Of a stretch of 64,000 nucleotides of DNA, positions 9,486-22,000 are shown one piece after another. The notes beneath the pieces were generated by a model. That model did no database searches, was not told where the DNA came from, and saw only the letters and a list, made by a program, of their open reading frames with translations. The DNA comes from Paramacrobiotus metropolitanus (taxonomy: Eukaryota; Tardigrada; Eutardigrada; Parachela; Macrobiotidae). The stretch is from positions 186,001 to 250,000 of the forward strand of contig NW_026570296.1 in NCBI RefSeq assembly GCF_019649055.1, given 5' to 3'. Made by a program: the position numbers and the translations under genes. Positions within the stretch are counted from its first letter, which is position 1; each line of letters starts with the position of its first letter.

Positions 9486-10105
9486 TTAGAGTTATATAGA
9501 GTTTAACCGTTTAACCAGAGTTTGACCAGAGCTAGTGTTACAATACAAGCATAAGCTTGTATAACTCTGGAAAACTATGGGAACCAACTTCTAAGTTTTA
9601 TAAAAAAATTTCAAATTTTTAGTGCGAAACAACGCAGAGAATCCCCTGTCTGTGGTGCCCGCCCCGCGAGTCCGATTGTGAAAGGGTGCAGATGCGATAA
9701 ACGTCGAAGCATGTCGACAAATGCGTACTAGTATCTGTACAAGTATACATATAATATTAAAACGTACACGGAACTGAATGTAAAAGCGTATTATAATAGA
9801 AAAAGGCGTATTACTGGCACTACCATTTTGCCAGCTTTTTAATTTGACCTGTATGCCTAAAAAAAACAAGGAACGCACGAAAATCTCAGCACAATCTGGT
9901 AAAAAATTTCAAAGATCTAGTCACCGGGCGTGTATCTACAGTAAATAGTGGGGATCAAAAGTAGATCACTGCATGTTTTTTTCCCACATATCTCGCGTCT
10001 GAGTTCAGAAAATCTTCCCTTACTTGCAAAAAGGTCAAGTGTCTACCCAGTATATCTCTAATGTTGCTTATCAAAATGTTTTCATAGACTGAAATATTCC
10101 GGATA
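9486..10105. other. Intergenic, AT-rich
   Basis: A short tandem of TAGAGTT-like units lies at about 9487-9540. Nothing else recognised upstream of the F-box gene. Confidence 0.4.
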
Positions 10106-11987
10106 ATGGCAAAAAAGATACCGCTTTCAAAGTTGCCGGATTGGAGAAGAGCTGGAAAAAACGAACGGGAAATGCGCTTTCTTTCCAAATCCTGCCTGGT
10201 AAGGTTAACGTTAATTGTGTTGCGGTGTAAGCCCTTTCGCTCACTTGTTCACGTAAAAACTGATAGTCATGTCATATCATTTTGTTTCCGTCTGTTTCTC
10301 AAGTTTCACTTAAGTTGCGCCTATGTTTCACTAAACTGGCACGCGCCAGCTCTTCCCGTCCGAGATTAAATGTGCGCACTACAATACCAGTTATTATTGA
10401 TACTCTTTCATTTCAGAATTAAAATAATATACTGATTGAAACGTGGTTGTTTTCATTGCAATTACCACCAGTGTATACAGTGCAGGCAAAGCGTACTGCA
10501 ATGGTCAGGGGAATCTCTCATTTTAATTTCCAAAACCGGATAATACATTTTCGCATTTTACGCTAAAGAGCACTACTAATAACTGGGTGGAAGGTTGAAA
10601 TAAGGTGCTGGCGATAAAAATTGTATCAACAAAATCGCGCAATATGTTTAATGACGATTGAAAAATTTATAAAATTCAACAAAGATCTTCCCGTAGCCTT
10701 ACGAATGTCCTTCATCTACTTTTGTTCGGTAATAATAATAATTAATCTAATAAACTGATTATTTTCTTAGGCTTTCAAATTATTCAAAATACGACACCGC
10801 TACCAAACGTCTATAAACTCGTGGCTACCCGTTGAAATCTTTCGTCGAATATTTTCCTTTTTGGAATTCCGGGACCAGTTTTTTTGTCGGAAAGTGTGTA
10901 AATCTTGGCACAGCATTCTAACAACGTGTTCGCGATTGGAATTCGACCTGCGAACATATGACAACGACGAGCTGGCTCTAGTTTTCGATAAGAATATCAC
11001 TCAGTTCACTAGAAAAATTATATTATCGAGTGCTGCAGTACCCGATAGTTGCAAGCCATATAGCTGCCATCCTTCGCGGATCCTCAATCCCATCGGTATT
11101 CTGGTTGATTTACTACAAGCTAAAAGCGTTAAAATGCAGACCATAACTATTTCGAATTGGCTTGTTTGGGCACCGGACGTCCTAAGCTGGTCTCGCTCGT
11201 TAACTCTGCAGTTTCGTTCGGACTGGACAGACATATGTGACAAACTTATCCTGGACAATGTATACATGAACGGGATCATGTATGTGGATGCCGAATCGTG
11301 CAGGTGTAAGTGGAATGCCTTCGTTAGAGGTTATGATCACAGGGTTCGATATCTGGATTTCCCTATCTTGGCTGACTCTAACCCATATCGCCTAACGCAC
11401 CATCCACACATTGGACGCTTACAAAAGTACGTCATCGTCACGAATCAAACCGAACAAATGCAGAGTGCAAGGAAAATACTGGAAGATAATTGCCTTCCGA
11501 TGAGCGAGGAAGTTCTCAGCCTGCTAAAAAGCCGAATAGACAAGCAATCTGTACCGAAGACAGTGTTGCTACAGGTAACAAAGCTATCGCAGTTTCAGCA
11601 AAATGCGTATAGCTAACAGTATCCCTATTTGTATTTGTAGCGTAAGTTCAGTACAATGTCCACTACATCTTCCATTCTGTCATACTGCTTCCCAAAATTT
11701 CTGCGTCCTGCTGTATTCATTCTGTAGTTTTGCATTCTACTTCATCATGCATGTACTGTATTTGACCAGCTTGAGGTTATTCCGATGTCTTATAACCTGA
11801 AATATGTTGTGCGAATTTTTTGCAGTTGTTAAAACAATGGCAAGCAGGAGACCCACGTTTTACCGACAGCATGGATGATCCGTTGGCTTATGTGCCGCTC
11901 CATACCTTGCGAAAGTTAACTCTGTTCACACTGCGATGGTACCTGGACAGTGAAAGTTCTGAAAGAACTATTTTTCATCAGCAGTGA
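10106..11987 (+). CDS. F-box protein, three exons
   Basis: Model: 10106-10198, 10771-11574, 11826-11987, all phase 0, 352 codons plus stop. Exon 1 starts with an ATG and ends CTG|GTAAGG. Exon 2 follows TTCTTAG, and exon 3 follows a TTTTTTGCAG acceptor. Early in exon 2 (10828-10920) lies an F-box: LPVEIFRRIFSFLEF then CRKVCKSWHSIL, with the usual LP, the hydrophobic core and the final W. F-box proteins normally recruit substrates to an SCF ubiquitin ligase through Skp1. The rest (WLVWAPDVLSWSRSLTL, KLILDNVYMNG, LTLFTLRWYLD) has no repeat fold I can name, so the substrate side is unknown. A degenerate copy follows at 14276-16342 with the same exon structure, which supports the splice sites. Confidence 0.75.
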
Positions 11988-12424
11988 GGAAGGGCAAGAA
12001 TCTGGATACATATGTATATCATAATTATATTGTACGAAGCGGCATATACCGTATACCAGAGATTGTTTAATTATTTAAGGCGGAGGTTTGCGTACAGTAT
12101 TTTCGTTTTTGTGATATTCAATCGCTGGCTAATAGCACCGAACAGTTTTTAACGACTGGAAATACTTGGGTTTTGAAATACCGAATGTGCTTTTAGCCTT
12201 TTGATCCAGTGTTCTCAGCAAAGACGCAGGGGTAAATGTCCGCGTAACCTGCGCGGGTTATAATTCATATGGGAAAATTTGTATATGGTACTTTTATGAA
12301 GTACGTACTGTATTTATATAAAGGGTACCCTTATAGGCACCCCCTAAAACCCCCGTATATTATAGGCTCCCAATCCGTTATTTTAGTTTTCTCTATAGTG
12401 CACGCATTCGTAAAACATTTTGTT
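11988..12424. other. Spacer downstream of the F-box gene
   Basis: AT-rich sequence with no coding signal. The first 60 bases still resemble the region after the copy's last exon at 16343, so they are probably shared 3' untranslated sequence. Confidence 0.4.
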
Positions 12425-13015
12425 ATTTTGCTTAAGGGATTTGGCCCGGTACGTTGCACTAAATTCGTGTACATTGACGGGATTATTCGCTTTCGCGCAC
12501 TTCCAAACACCTTTTTGAATTGCTTTTTGACATTAGTAGCCAAATGGTTTGTGTACAGAGGCGTGAAATCCGTTTTCGCGCGCAACATCCGGTTCGGGAG
12601 TTATGGCTATTAAAAAATTCCTAAAAGTTTAAATGCATTCAGGTGAGCCAAAAGACTCATTATGGACCGATCTCATGGACCCAAAAGTCTCATGCTAGAA
12701 CAGTGGATCGTTGTAAGAACGATCTTTGTGATAATCTGCGTTTACGTGCAAAATTTGAAAGGGATCGGTCCATAATGAGACTTTTGGTACATCTGAATGC
12801 ATTTAGACTTTTTGGGATTTTCTAACAGCCATAACGGCCGAACCGGATGTTGCGCGCGAAAACAGACTTCACGCCTTTGTATACCAATCATTTGGCTACA
12901 AAATACTATGAAGCAAGGGAAAAAAGTGTTTAGGAGTGCGCGACAGCGAAAGTTCCCGTGGATGTACACGAATTTAATGCTATGTACCGGGCCAAATCCC
13001 TTAAGCGAAGGCTAC
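12425..13015. repeat. Foldback repeat, complete palindromic copy
   Basis: Two arms of about 260 bp face each other. The left arm runs from GGGATTTGGCCCGGTAC (about 12436) through GCGCGCAACATCCGGTTCGG (about 12580). The right arm is its reverse complement, ending GTACCGGGCCAAATCCCTTAAG at 13007. The centre (12680-12755) holds GGACCGATC on both sides. ORFs here, including a peptide pair with YTNHLA and GSARKR, are by-products of the repeat. Confidence 0.8.
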
Positions 13016-13379
13016 CAGGGCTTGAACATCTCGGGTGGTCATGTGGTAATATGTACGATATTAATAAAAAATGGGTGCCTATAATAAGCAGGGTGCGAAA
13101 AGGGGTGCCTATAATAAACGGGTGTTTTAGGGGTTGCCTACAACGGTTTCCTTATATAAACGCTGGTTTTTCGTAGCAAAATGTAGTGTAACACTGAATA
13201 TGGTACTAATTATGACACAAACATTACCCTCTATAATGTTAACCTCATAATTATATCGTTTCCAACATCATAAGAAGCCGGTCTTTTAACCGGCATCTAC
13301 AGTAAAATAACCATACAGCCGTCTACTTAGTTTTATATTTTCATTTCATAATAGTAATTAAATAGTAAATGTCATTATA

Positions 13380-13860
13380 TTTGTCGGCGCACTGAAGCAG
13401 AAGTATTAACAATCGTGGAAAACCGGAAACTGCTGCTGCTGCTTAGAAAATTGCAACCCATATTCAATAATATACAGATCCATAGTAATATATATACATA
13501 TAGTAATATATATCGATAGTAATATATACATATACTGATATACATATAGTATACATATAGTAATATACATATAGTAATATATACATATACATATAGTAAT
13601 ATATGTGTCCATTGTAATATATACGAGTACATCCATATAGTAATATATCTATCTATATATATCCACGTATCACACTGTGACTGCATATTCAGTTGCGCAC
13701 CATCGCCGGAACTTTAACACATCGACGGAATATTGGTCTTATAAAAATGTTGCAAATCTGTATTAAAATACGTTACTCCAATAAAAATATGTCAATACTT
13801 ACCGTACCTGCTACTTCCGGTCACGATAAAATCCTAGATAAGAGGAGCGTACGTTTGCTA
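13380..13860 (-). repeat. Copy of the nuclear-receptor 3'-flank repeat, interrupted by a microsatellite
   Basis: AGCAGAAGTATTAACAATC at about 13396 and CACCATCGCCGGAAC with following CTTCCGGTCACGA (13697-13830) match 40230-40440. Related copies sit at 7505-7620 and 17285-17410. The array 13487-13665 is inserted in the middle. Confidence 0.5.
13487..13665. repeat. ATATAGTAATATA-type microsatellite
   Basis: Imperfect tandem units of the form ATAGTAATATATACAT. The long minus-strand Ile/Tyr-rich ORFs here are translations of the array. Confidence 0.85.
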
Positions 13861-13929
13861 TCGGCAACTATGAGTAATGATTTATATCAACAGGAACTGT
13901 GACGAGAGGCGGTCTTCAATCTTTTAGAG

Positions 13930-14165
13930 ACCGGTACACTATTACTATCAGTTAAGGGAGTTGTGTTGGCACTTAGCACCAAATTTGCATACATGTGCGG
14001 AATTTTGCGCACCTTCAGAAACATTGTCTTATAACACTGTACCCACATGAATTGTGTATAATGCAAGTAGGAACAGGTTTGTGTGCGCGTAGCATCCAGT
14101 TGGAGAGTTACGGTGATAAAAACTTCAGAAGTTTTAAATGCAAACAGATTTACCAAAAATTATAT
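13930..14165 (-). repeat. Foldback repeat family, diverged half copy
   Basis: GTGTGCGCGTAGCATCCAGT at about 14080 and a degraded GGCACTTAGCACCAAATTTG side match the family in reverse orientation. Confidence 0.55.
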
Positions 14166-14275
14166 TTTTCAATAGTTTCATAAAATTTACATGATCATTT
14201 TACAGAACCTGATTTAGAAAATGTACTATAGTTTACAGCCGCTTTGATTTTTTTTCGCAGATTAAAATATTTCGG

Positions 14276-16342
14276 ATGATGGCTAAACGGAAAACGACCT
14301 ACGAAATATGGACTGCGAGAAGAGTTGAAAAAACGATACGAGGAACACCTTCCTTTGAAATCCTGCTTGGTAAGTGCAGCTAACAATCTGCGTTAAGCTA
14401 AGGTAGAAACAGCTATGCTCAACAAATAGGTGACCTTTTGTTGCATTTTGTTCGAGCCTCTTCTCAACCAGTTTGCACCGTTTTCTACCGTTCGCACTTC
14501 CGTACAGGTTCGTATAACTATTCCTTAAATAAATCAAGCTTATTGGTTGTATCGTGGTTGCCTTCGTTGTGCAATGTGCATCTTGTATCGCGAGGCAAAG
14601 TGTTTCCAACTAACATTGCGCGCGCAAGCAACGCTATATCTACATATACCGGATCGCGTTATAATTTCTGTCACGATTAATCTGATAAACTGATTGTCTT
14701 ATTAGGCTTCTAAATTATTTAAAACACGGCACCGCTATCAACCGTGTATAAACACCTGCCTACCAGTCGAAATCTTTCGTCAAATATTTTCCTTTTTGGA
14801 ATTTCGGGAACAACTGAACTGCCGCACCGTGTGCAAATCCTAGAACATCACTGTAACAATGTGTTCGAGGGTTGGGATTCTGCCTGCAGACATATGGGAA
14901 TGACGAGCTGGCTCTAGCCTTAAATAAAAATATCAACCAGTTTACTAAAAAAGTTTTCTTATCGGGTGATCCGTTATCTGGTACTTAATATCAGCCATTT
15001 TTCCCGCTCCATAAACCCCATCGGTATGCTGACCAGTTTACTGAAAGCAAAACAGGTAAAACTGCAGACCACGGCTATTTGCAACTGGTACGTTTGGGCC
15101 CCGGATATCTTCACCTGGTCCATTTTGTTGATTCTGCAATTTCGGTCGGACTGGAAATATCTATGTGAAAAACTAATCCTGGACAATGTAAACATAAACG
15201 GACTGATTTATGTGGATGCCGAATCGCGCAGCTGTAACCGTGAAGCTTTCGCTGGGCCTTATGACTACAAGTTTCGAAATCGGGATTTGAACACCTTGGC
15301 TAGCGCTCACCCATATGATGACCATATCACCTAATGCACCATTCACCCGTTGGGCGCTTAGGCAAATACGTGATCGTCACAAATCGAAACGAACACATGC
15401 AGAGTGCAAGGAAATTGCTGGAAGATAATTGCCCCTTTTTGAGCGAGGAATCTCTCCGAATGCTGCGAAGTCGACTAACGAGTAAGCTGTACCGAATAAA
15501 GTTTTCCTCCAGGTAACCAGCTTTTGCAACTTCCGCAAACTGCATATACTACGTACCTGCATATTGTATCACAGCATCACTACATGTAACTGCAGCGAAG
15601 TACAGGGCGATGTGCACTGTATAACCATGTCTGTAAAATTCCTTGACATTCTGCGACCTGCTGTATTTCTTGCTTCATACTTGTTTCATCATGCACTCCT
15701 CTTTTATTCGACAACAGCCAGTACATATAATAATGCGCCTGCGCGGGTTTACACTAATAAAAATTTCAAATTTTAAACATTAAAAAACAGCCAAAATTAT
15801 CAGAGTCTTTCATTAGTTTAGAACGTGCGTTAAATGTACCCAGAACAGCAGCTGCATTTCCTCTTACTACCGCTAGACTTAAACGTTGTCTCAAAAAGGC
15901 TGTAGATCGAGGCTCCCCGGTAATATCGCGGATCTTGCGGCCGACAAAGCGGATTAGCTCGGCGAAAGGCAATCCAAAAGTCCCAGACGTCTCGAGCTCT
16001 CGACGGCCAGAGGATAGAAAATATATACCAAATCTTCGACGAAGGCGTATTTCCGCCGCTTGAAGTCTTCTGCCATCTGCGCCACATGCACTTAACGTAT
16101 TTGACCAGCTTGAACACGCATTAAAGTTCAATAAGCATCCGGTGCCTTATTACGCGATGCATCTTTGTGAATACTGGCAGTTGCTGAGGCAATGGCAAGC
16201 CGAAGACCCACGTTTTACTGACAACATGGACAATCCGTTGGCTTATGTACCGCTCCAGTCATTGCGAAATTTAACTTTGTTCGCATTGCGATGGTATCTG
16301 GACAGCAAAAGTTCTGAAAATGATCTGCTTCAGCAGCAGTGA
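14276..16342 (+). pseudogene. Degenerate tandem copy of the F-box gene
   Basis: All three exons of the gene at 10106 are recognisable: exon 1 at 14279-14369 (MAKRKTTYEIWTARR), exon 2 at 14707-15512, and exon 3 at 16181-16342 (LLRQWQAEDPRF, LTLFALRWYLD). Splice sites are retained (TTG|GTAAGT, TTATTAG, CCAG|GTAACC, TGGCAG). Exon 1 differs in length by two bases, so the junction is out of frame. The F-box (LPVEIFRQIFSFLEF) ends at TAG where the intact gene has the W codon, and a further frameshift follows near 14880. Intron 2 carries a retroelement fragment (15766-16131). A transcript might exist, but a full F-box protein cannot be read. Confidence 0.7.
15766..16131 (-). mobile_element. Retroelement C-terminal fragment
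   Basis: The minus-strand ORF contains RFVGRKIRDITGEPRS and FLRQRLSLAVVRGNAAAVLGT. These match the end of the larger retroelement ORF at 51111-51890 (FLRQRLSIEIQRGNAASVLG). It lies inside intron 2 of the F-box pseudogene. Confidence 0.6.
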
Positions 16343-16739
16343 AGAAAGGCACAGAAAACTGGGTATATCGAACGAAGCGGCCTAAAAAAAGACAGTCAAA
16401 ATCAAGCTTTGCCGGAAATTTACATAAAAGAGATTGACAGTTGCCTGGACAAGGAATCCCTGTACTTGCTGTCGTCATTCGGTTGGAGTATGACCTTGCG
16501 GCAGTGCATATGGATAAATCAGGCGCGGTACCTAAGCAGCATGTTACGCCGCATTGTAAACACCAACCGGCTGTCGGCAGCATGTAAAGGGAGTGCTTGC
16601 CTAAGCAACCCCCAGCCCCTTATATTTTCGTTTATGTGACATTATACCACAGGCTTACAGCACAGAACACTTTTCGGCGACTGCTCGCTTGGCTTGCTTC
16701 TAAAAGCCAGACTGAGCTTTTAGTTTTTGATAACATAAG

Positions 16740-17205
16740 AAAATTGAAGCTGTTATCTAAAAATGCCAATGTAATACATCTTCTGACATACTTCGAAAAA
16801 TTTATAATTCCGCCTACCCATGCAGGTCGACGCTTTCCACTCCCGGCTATGTATTTGAAAATGCAGAATGAACAACCGCCCTTGTTGGCGACTGCAAGTT
16901 TATTAGCTATCTTATTCGATCGAGATGCTTTTCGAATTTTTCTATTGGTTGGCGAAGTCAATTCGTACACGATGCTGCACCGAGCAACAGAAAATTCCAG
17001 AAGCACTGTAGTAACTGGATCCGGTGCATCTATTTAAACTTGCAGTCGCCAAGAGGGCGGTTGTTCTGACTGCATTTTTAAATGAGCCGGGAGTCGGAAT
17101 GCAGTATCGAACTGCAAAGGTAGTCGGAATTATAAATTTTTTCGACATACTCGTACAAAAAATATCTCAACGTCATGTCATTTTTAACGCTGCAAATGCC
17201 TTATT
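16740..17205. repeat. Second foldback element, inverted arms of about 110 bp
   Basis: 16797-16905 (AATTTATAATTCCGCCTACC ... CTCCCGGCT ... GCGACTGCAAGTTTA) reappears as its reverse complement at 17034-17150 with few changes. The flanks continue with weaker pairing. Unrelated in sequence to the main foldback family. ORFs in it are reflections of the two arms. Confidence 0.65.
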
Positions 17206-19013
17206 TTAGTAGCCGGTGTCTGCAACGACGATAACGATACAATTATCCATTAGTTTTGAATTTTATTTCAATTTGATATAGATTACAGGTTAGCAAACAA
17301 ACATCAGAGCATCAGTGGCACACCAGCATTAACAAGCTCAAAAAAATATCAGCTGCATAATCAGTTGAGTACCACCACCGGAAACCACCACTGGACGGAC
17401 TTGCCTCGGAAAAGCTCATCGTCAGCTCATCATCCTCTTGGGTTGCTGGCACTCCTATGGATTTCTGTGAACATCGATGCCTTCCGTGCACTGATTAAAA
17501 TTTTCGGCTGGCATCCATTCATTTCATTGGCAATTTCAATTGTCTGCGTGTATGTGCGTGATGTTCCCTTTATTATACAAATGGTCTTCAACGATGCATG
17601 TCTGCCTGATTTATAACAAATCCGGGTATTTCTACTGAAGAATGCAGGTAGCCAGGTACGTATGTAATAATGCACCAGTACTCGTAACTTCTAAAACCGT
17701 GTATGTGTTAACTGCGTAAACAGTACATATAGGTTAGTATAATCTGACATTGTGCAGTAATGGCCGTAGTGGAATGATTGACCGTTATGTCGCCGTATAA
17801 ATCGGTATTAAAGTGAAATCATCTGACATTACCATCCGGTGAAGAGCTGATCACGAATGCAGTATGTAGGAATGGTAATTCAGAAGATGCAGATGATCCA
17901 GACAATGCCATCATTTATGATTATCCGAGTTGTATCTTTACTGCGCACTCGGCTTCAAATGTATGATCAGGCAGCATTAGCATTGATTCGTATCCAAGTA
18001 AATGTCGATGTACTTTATTTCGATAATTACGAGTTAAAAGAATCAGTTACTACCTTACTACGGTAGAGCCAATAAACTGCATCCCGATAACAACTTGTTT
18101 TTGCAGGTGTTAAGCGAATGTGCGCCAAAAGTGCCAGCATGCAAACTACCTTTGAAGAGAAATCTGCCATGTATCGATCCCATTGTAGGCATTGTTTATA
18201 AAAAAACCTGCATCTCTATATTATCTGAACCATCGGAGTGGCATGTCTCCGCTTATCCTTATCCGGTTTAATAGCTGTTCCCTCTCTGTGTGGCAGCGTA
18301 TGGCGATACTAGCGATTAGCATCCTGTGGTTTGCCATTATGCCATCTGGTCGCTTAAAATATCGCGATGCGTTTCAACAAAAAGTGAATTATTAACATTA
18401 CGAGGAATTGTTCATAGAATTATTCTGTTCTATTACTAGCAGCTGCAACCGTTCGAGTATTAAACGGGGAAGTGATGAGTGCCAGTGCGAACGAAGATTT
18501 CCCAAGTCAAAATGTCGTACTCGTACTTGCGAAGTACACAGAAAAGTTCTGGATTGGTTCGAATGTGGTGTCAGTTTTCTGAGAAAACCGTAATCGTACT
18601 TAATTTTCCTCAAAGCTCTAAACCAGTTCTAAGTTCCAACCGGAAGTTGCTGCTTCTGCCGAATTTTTATTTTTGTTGTTTACTACTGTGATAGTGTCTG
18701 ATGAGATGCGTTCTTTTTGGAAACTTACGAAACTTTCCGTTTGAAAAACTTTCCGTTTGAAAAAATAGCAGATTCAGCGTGTTTCAGTATTTTAATTCTG
18801 AACATACAAAACCGAACGGCTTTCAACTAGTCAGCACAGAATTATTCGAGCTACAAAAATAATTTTAGCAAAAGTTGAACAGAGAGTAATATTTCCGATT
18901 ATTTCGTCGGTCAGAAACAAGTTTATTTAAGCAGGAAAAAAGTAATATTTCGTTTAAAGCCTAAATCGTTTGCATGTTGAAACAAGTGCCGTAGTTATCC
19001 ACTTTTTTCCGCA
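17206..19013. other. Gene-poor spacer with one possible exon
   Basis: 17285-17410 is another copy of the nuclear-receptor 3'-flank repeat (GAGTACCACCACCGGAAACC). An acceptor-like TTTTTGCAG at about 18108 opens a Cys-bearing plus-strand reading (VLSECAPKVPACKLP ... CIDPIVGIVYKKTC) to a stop near 18270. No partner exon was found, so I do not call a gene. Confidence 0.35.
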
Positions 19014-22000
19014 TTACTTCCTCTCCAAGCTGAGCACAATCCAATTGCGTCCATGCGGGCGTTCCACGACAAAGCGCTGCTTATTCTTTGAAACGGGGAA
19101 CGGGAAGTGCGGTATTTCCTGACGAAGTGGAACATAGGGATCACGCCCTTCTCCAGCTGCGATATGAAATGCCAATGGACAGCGTCGACGCGGACAGACG
19201 ACAGCATGGGAAACTGACAAGCTGATAGGCCCAGACAAAGGAGCAAAACATTTTTCACACTGGATGTAAGTAGCGTTCTACAACACAAGTATTACGTGCA
19301 TTAGTTACGGATCGGGTAACATCTGGCGCTAACTACCGTACCGGATGCTTCTGGAGCATATGATTGCCAATTTCGTTGTAAATCGGCTTGTCTCGGCAGA
19401 AAGTACACTCCAACCAGTATTTGTAGTTTCCGGTTCGCCGTTCGTCTGCACTGAAAAAGCAATGGATCCGTTATTTGTTCTTTTTGTCGTTATAAACGTA
19501 AGATTCAGATAAAAATAAATTCGGATAAGAATAAAAAGGTTTGAACTCGTTATAGATGATAGCACTAGATCGCTTCAAATAGAAGAACATTTTTTACATA
19601 ATAATTTAACTCCGGCTATTTACAGACTAATCGTTGTTCTATAAAGTTTAGCGTTACGATGTTTTTATTCAGCAATCGCGGCTTCAGATGCACGTGCAAA
19701 TGGCTGCGCAGAACCCCGCTGAAGAATATCAAATACACTAATCCACATTGATCGGTATTCGAATTCCTGTAGCTCGTATTTAGTGCTCTGCGAACGGCTG
19801 CTGTATTTTGTCTAATTATTGCTAAATTTACGCTTTGTCTTGTAAACGCCACCGACCAAGGCTCCACGGTAGTTTCACGGATCTCCCGGCCGATGAAACG
19901 AATTATTTCCTCAAAGACTGTAGCAGTGTTGGTGACATCGCTGTTAGTGCATAAAAACTATTCGTATTTGGCAGACGATAGCGTACTTCGCTGACAACTG
20001 CTTATACCAATTGTCGCTTTTCTATTGCGAACATAAACCCAAAAATGCTAACCGTTGCGACACCCTAACCGTTCTGACACTGTTGCCGCAATCTGGGCTT
20101 CGGGGCTAGTTATAAGACTAATCAAACTCCACAAAAGCATAGAGCTTGTGTAAGGCGACCGTAAGTGCTTACTCAAAACTTTTAGTTCCTCTTGTTAGTT
20201 AAAACAAAACAAGGGATGCCGATTCTGTCTGGATAGTTTGGCACTGATAAGTGGCCGTCACCGACTGATTTAAATAACAGACTTCGTAAAAGATCAACGC
20301 TTAATGTAAACAGAAAAAAAATTACCGATAGAAGTATTACTGATATACAGTACAAGAAGCAATCTGCGTTCTAGTTGCATACGTAGGCCTAGTAATTTTA
20401 TGGTCTGAAGAGAGCTATTTAATCGTTTATAGGTGAACAACACCACGACCTTTCGCAATCAATGAAAACAGTCCGTTACAACAGCGGCAGTTTCTTGTTT
20501 TAAGGGTTCGAAGGTAAAATTCAAAAGGACAACCTGACAGTAGCTAAACAGTTAATAATATTGGCTTTACTTAGATGTTTTGTTTCCAGCGCAACAGTTA
20601 CCAAGCGAAAACGACATCAATTTACATTGTGTGTCATAGAAATGCACTTACTGCAGTAGCAAGTGAAAACCTTCGGTGCGCATAGCACTCTTTACAGTGC
20701 AAGGAATGCTTTCGCACGGGCCCCAGTCTCCTTTTTTCCCAATTAGTGCAGGCAGTCCGCAGCATTGGAACACAGTGTCGACCAGCTGCGCAAACAAAAT
20801 TAAATTTAAAAAGCGCCTAGATCCGTAAGGGAAGTGACCGATGCATTTCACCAATTTGGTGCACATTTATACAAACGTAATCTTTATTATCAACCTTTCT
20901 TACTCAAATTTAGCGTGAAAGCCTCATAAAAATCAGTAGCGCTCTACGATTACAATTTTTACACCGAACCAGGTTCGCACCATTTTTTTATCGTTTGGAA
21001 GTGAACCGGGTACTCACAATTTTTTGCAGTCCTGAAACAATAAAATTTTTTTCGGAAACATCGTGGAAACCTGGTTCGGTGTGACAACGGTCTGCACGTT
21101 CGTATTTTTTTTGGTGACTTTTTTGCTTAATTTGATGAAAATCGATCGCTCTACAATAAAGCTTCTGGTACGCCAAAATGCACTAAAAGTATTTTTTATT
21201 TTTTACAGCAATAACTCCCCAAACGGACGTTACACCCTCGAACGGTTCTCACGCCCATGTATATCAATAATCTGACTACAAAATGTGATGGAGCAATGCA
21301 ACAAGTGACTAGGAGAGTGCGAAAGTAAAAGTTTTCGTGAGTGTTCACGAATTTGGTGTCGTGCACCGGGTCACTTCGATAAACTGAGAGACTGCGACAC
21401 AGGGTGATTGGTATTAAAAGTTATATCTTCTACTCAGTAGTATAACAAGTGTTTCACTTTTTTATCATTACAAGTTTTACACCAGTGGTATAAAGGTACT
21501 AAAAGCCCGGCTGTAATAAAAACACATGCACTGCCACTGATCCGCTAGGATAGCACAATATCTCAACGGCATCTAATCCTAGTTACCTTGCTTCCCCGCT
21601 GCAGTAGAGGTTCAGCCCACGAGCAGACATACTCGGCCGCAAGATACTCGTTCATTACGTGAAGTGGCTTTCTTAAATTCGGAGGCAGGACTGCGCATTC
21701 GAAAAACTCCTTCGACACGTTCATATCCGCCATGACGCCAGCGCAGAAACGCAAGAATTTGGGCGATTTTTCAAAATCCCAGTCAGTACAGATAAAGCGA
21801 TAGAAATTTGTACCCAGCGCTCTCGCAGCGGTTGCTGAATTTCTAGAAAATAATTAGGGTACTAAACGACAAATTTTTGGAAAACGCTGCAGTGCAGTGA
21901 TAATAATTTATCAAAATCGAACGTTGAGAGCCAACTTTAAAATGGCAGCACAATAACTATAGCGCAGTACGCATGTACAAATGTACATACATGGTCATAC

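Noticed and set aside
12331-13084. Similar peptides with YTNHLA and GPNPLS on both strands
   Set aside because: They come from the two arms of the foldback repeat and recur wherever it is inserted; no reason to think they are translated.
13375-13686. Minus-strand ORF of about 100 codons rich in Ile and Tyr
   Set aside because: It is a translation of the ATATAGTAATATA microsatellite in two overlapping frames.
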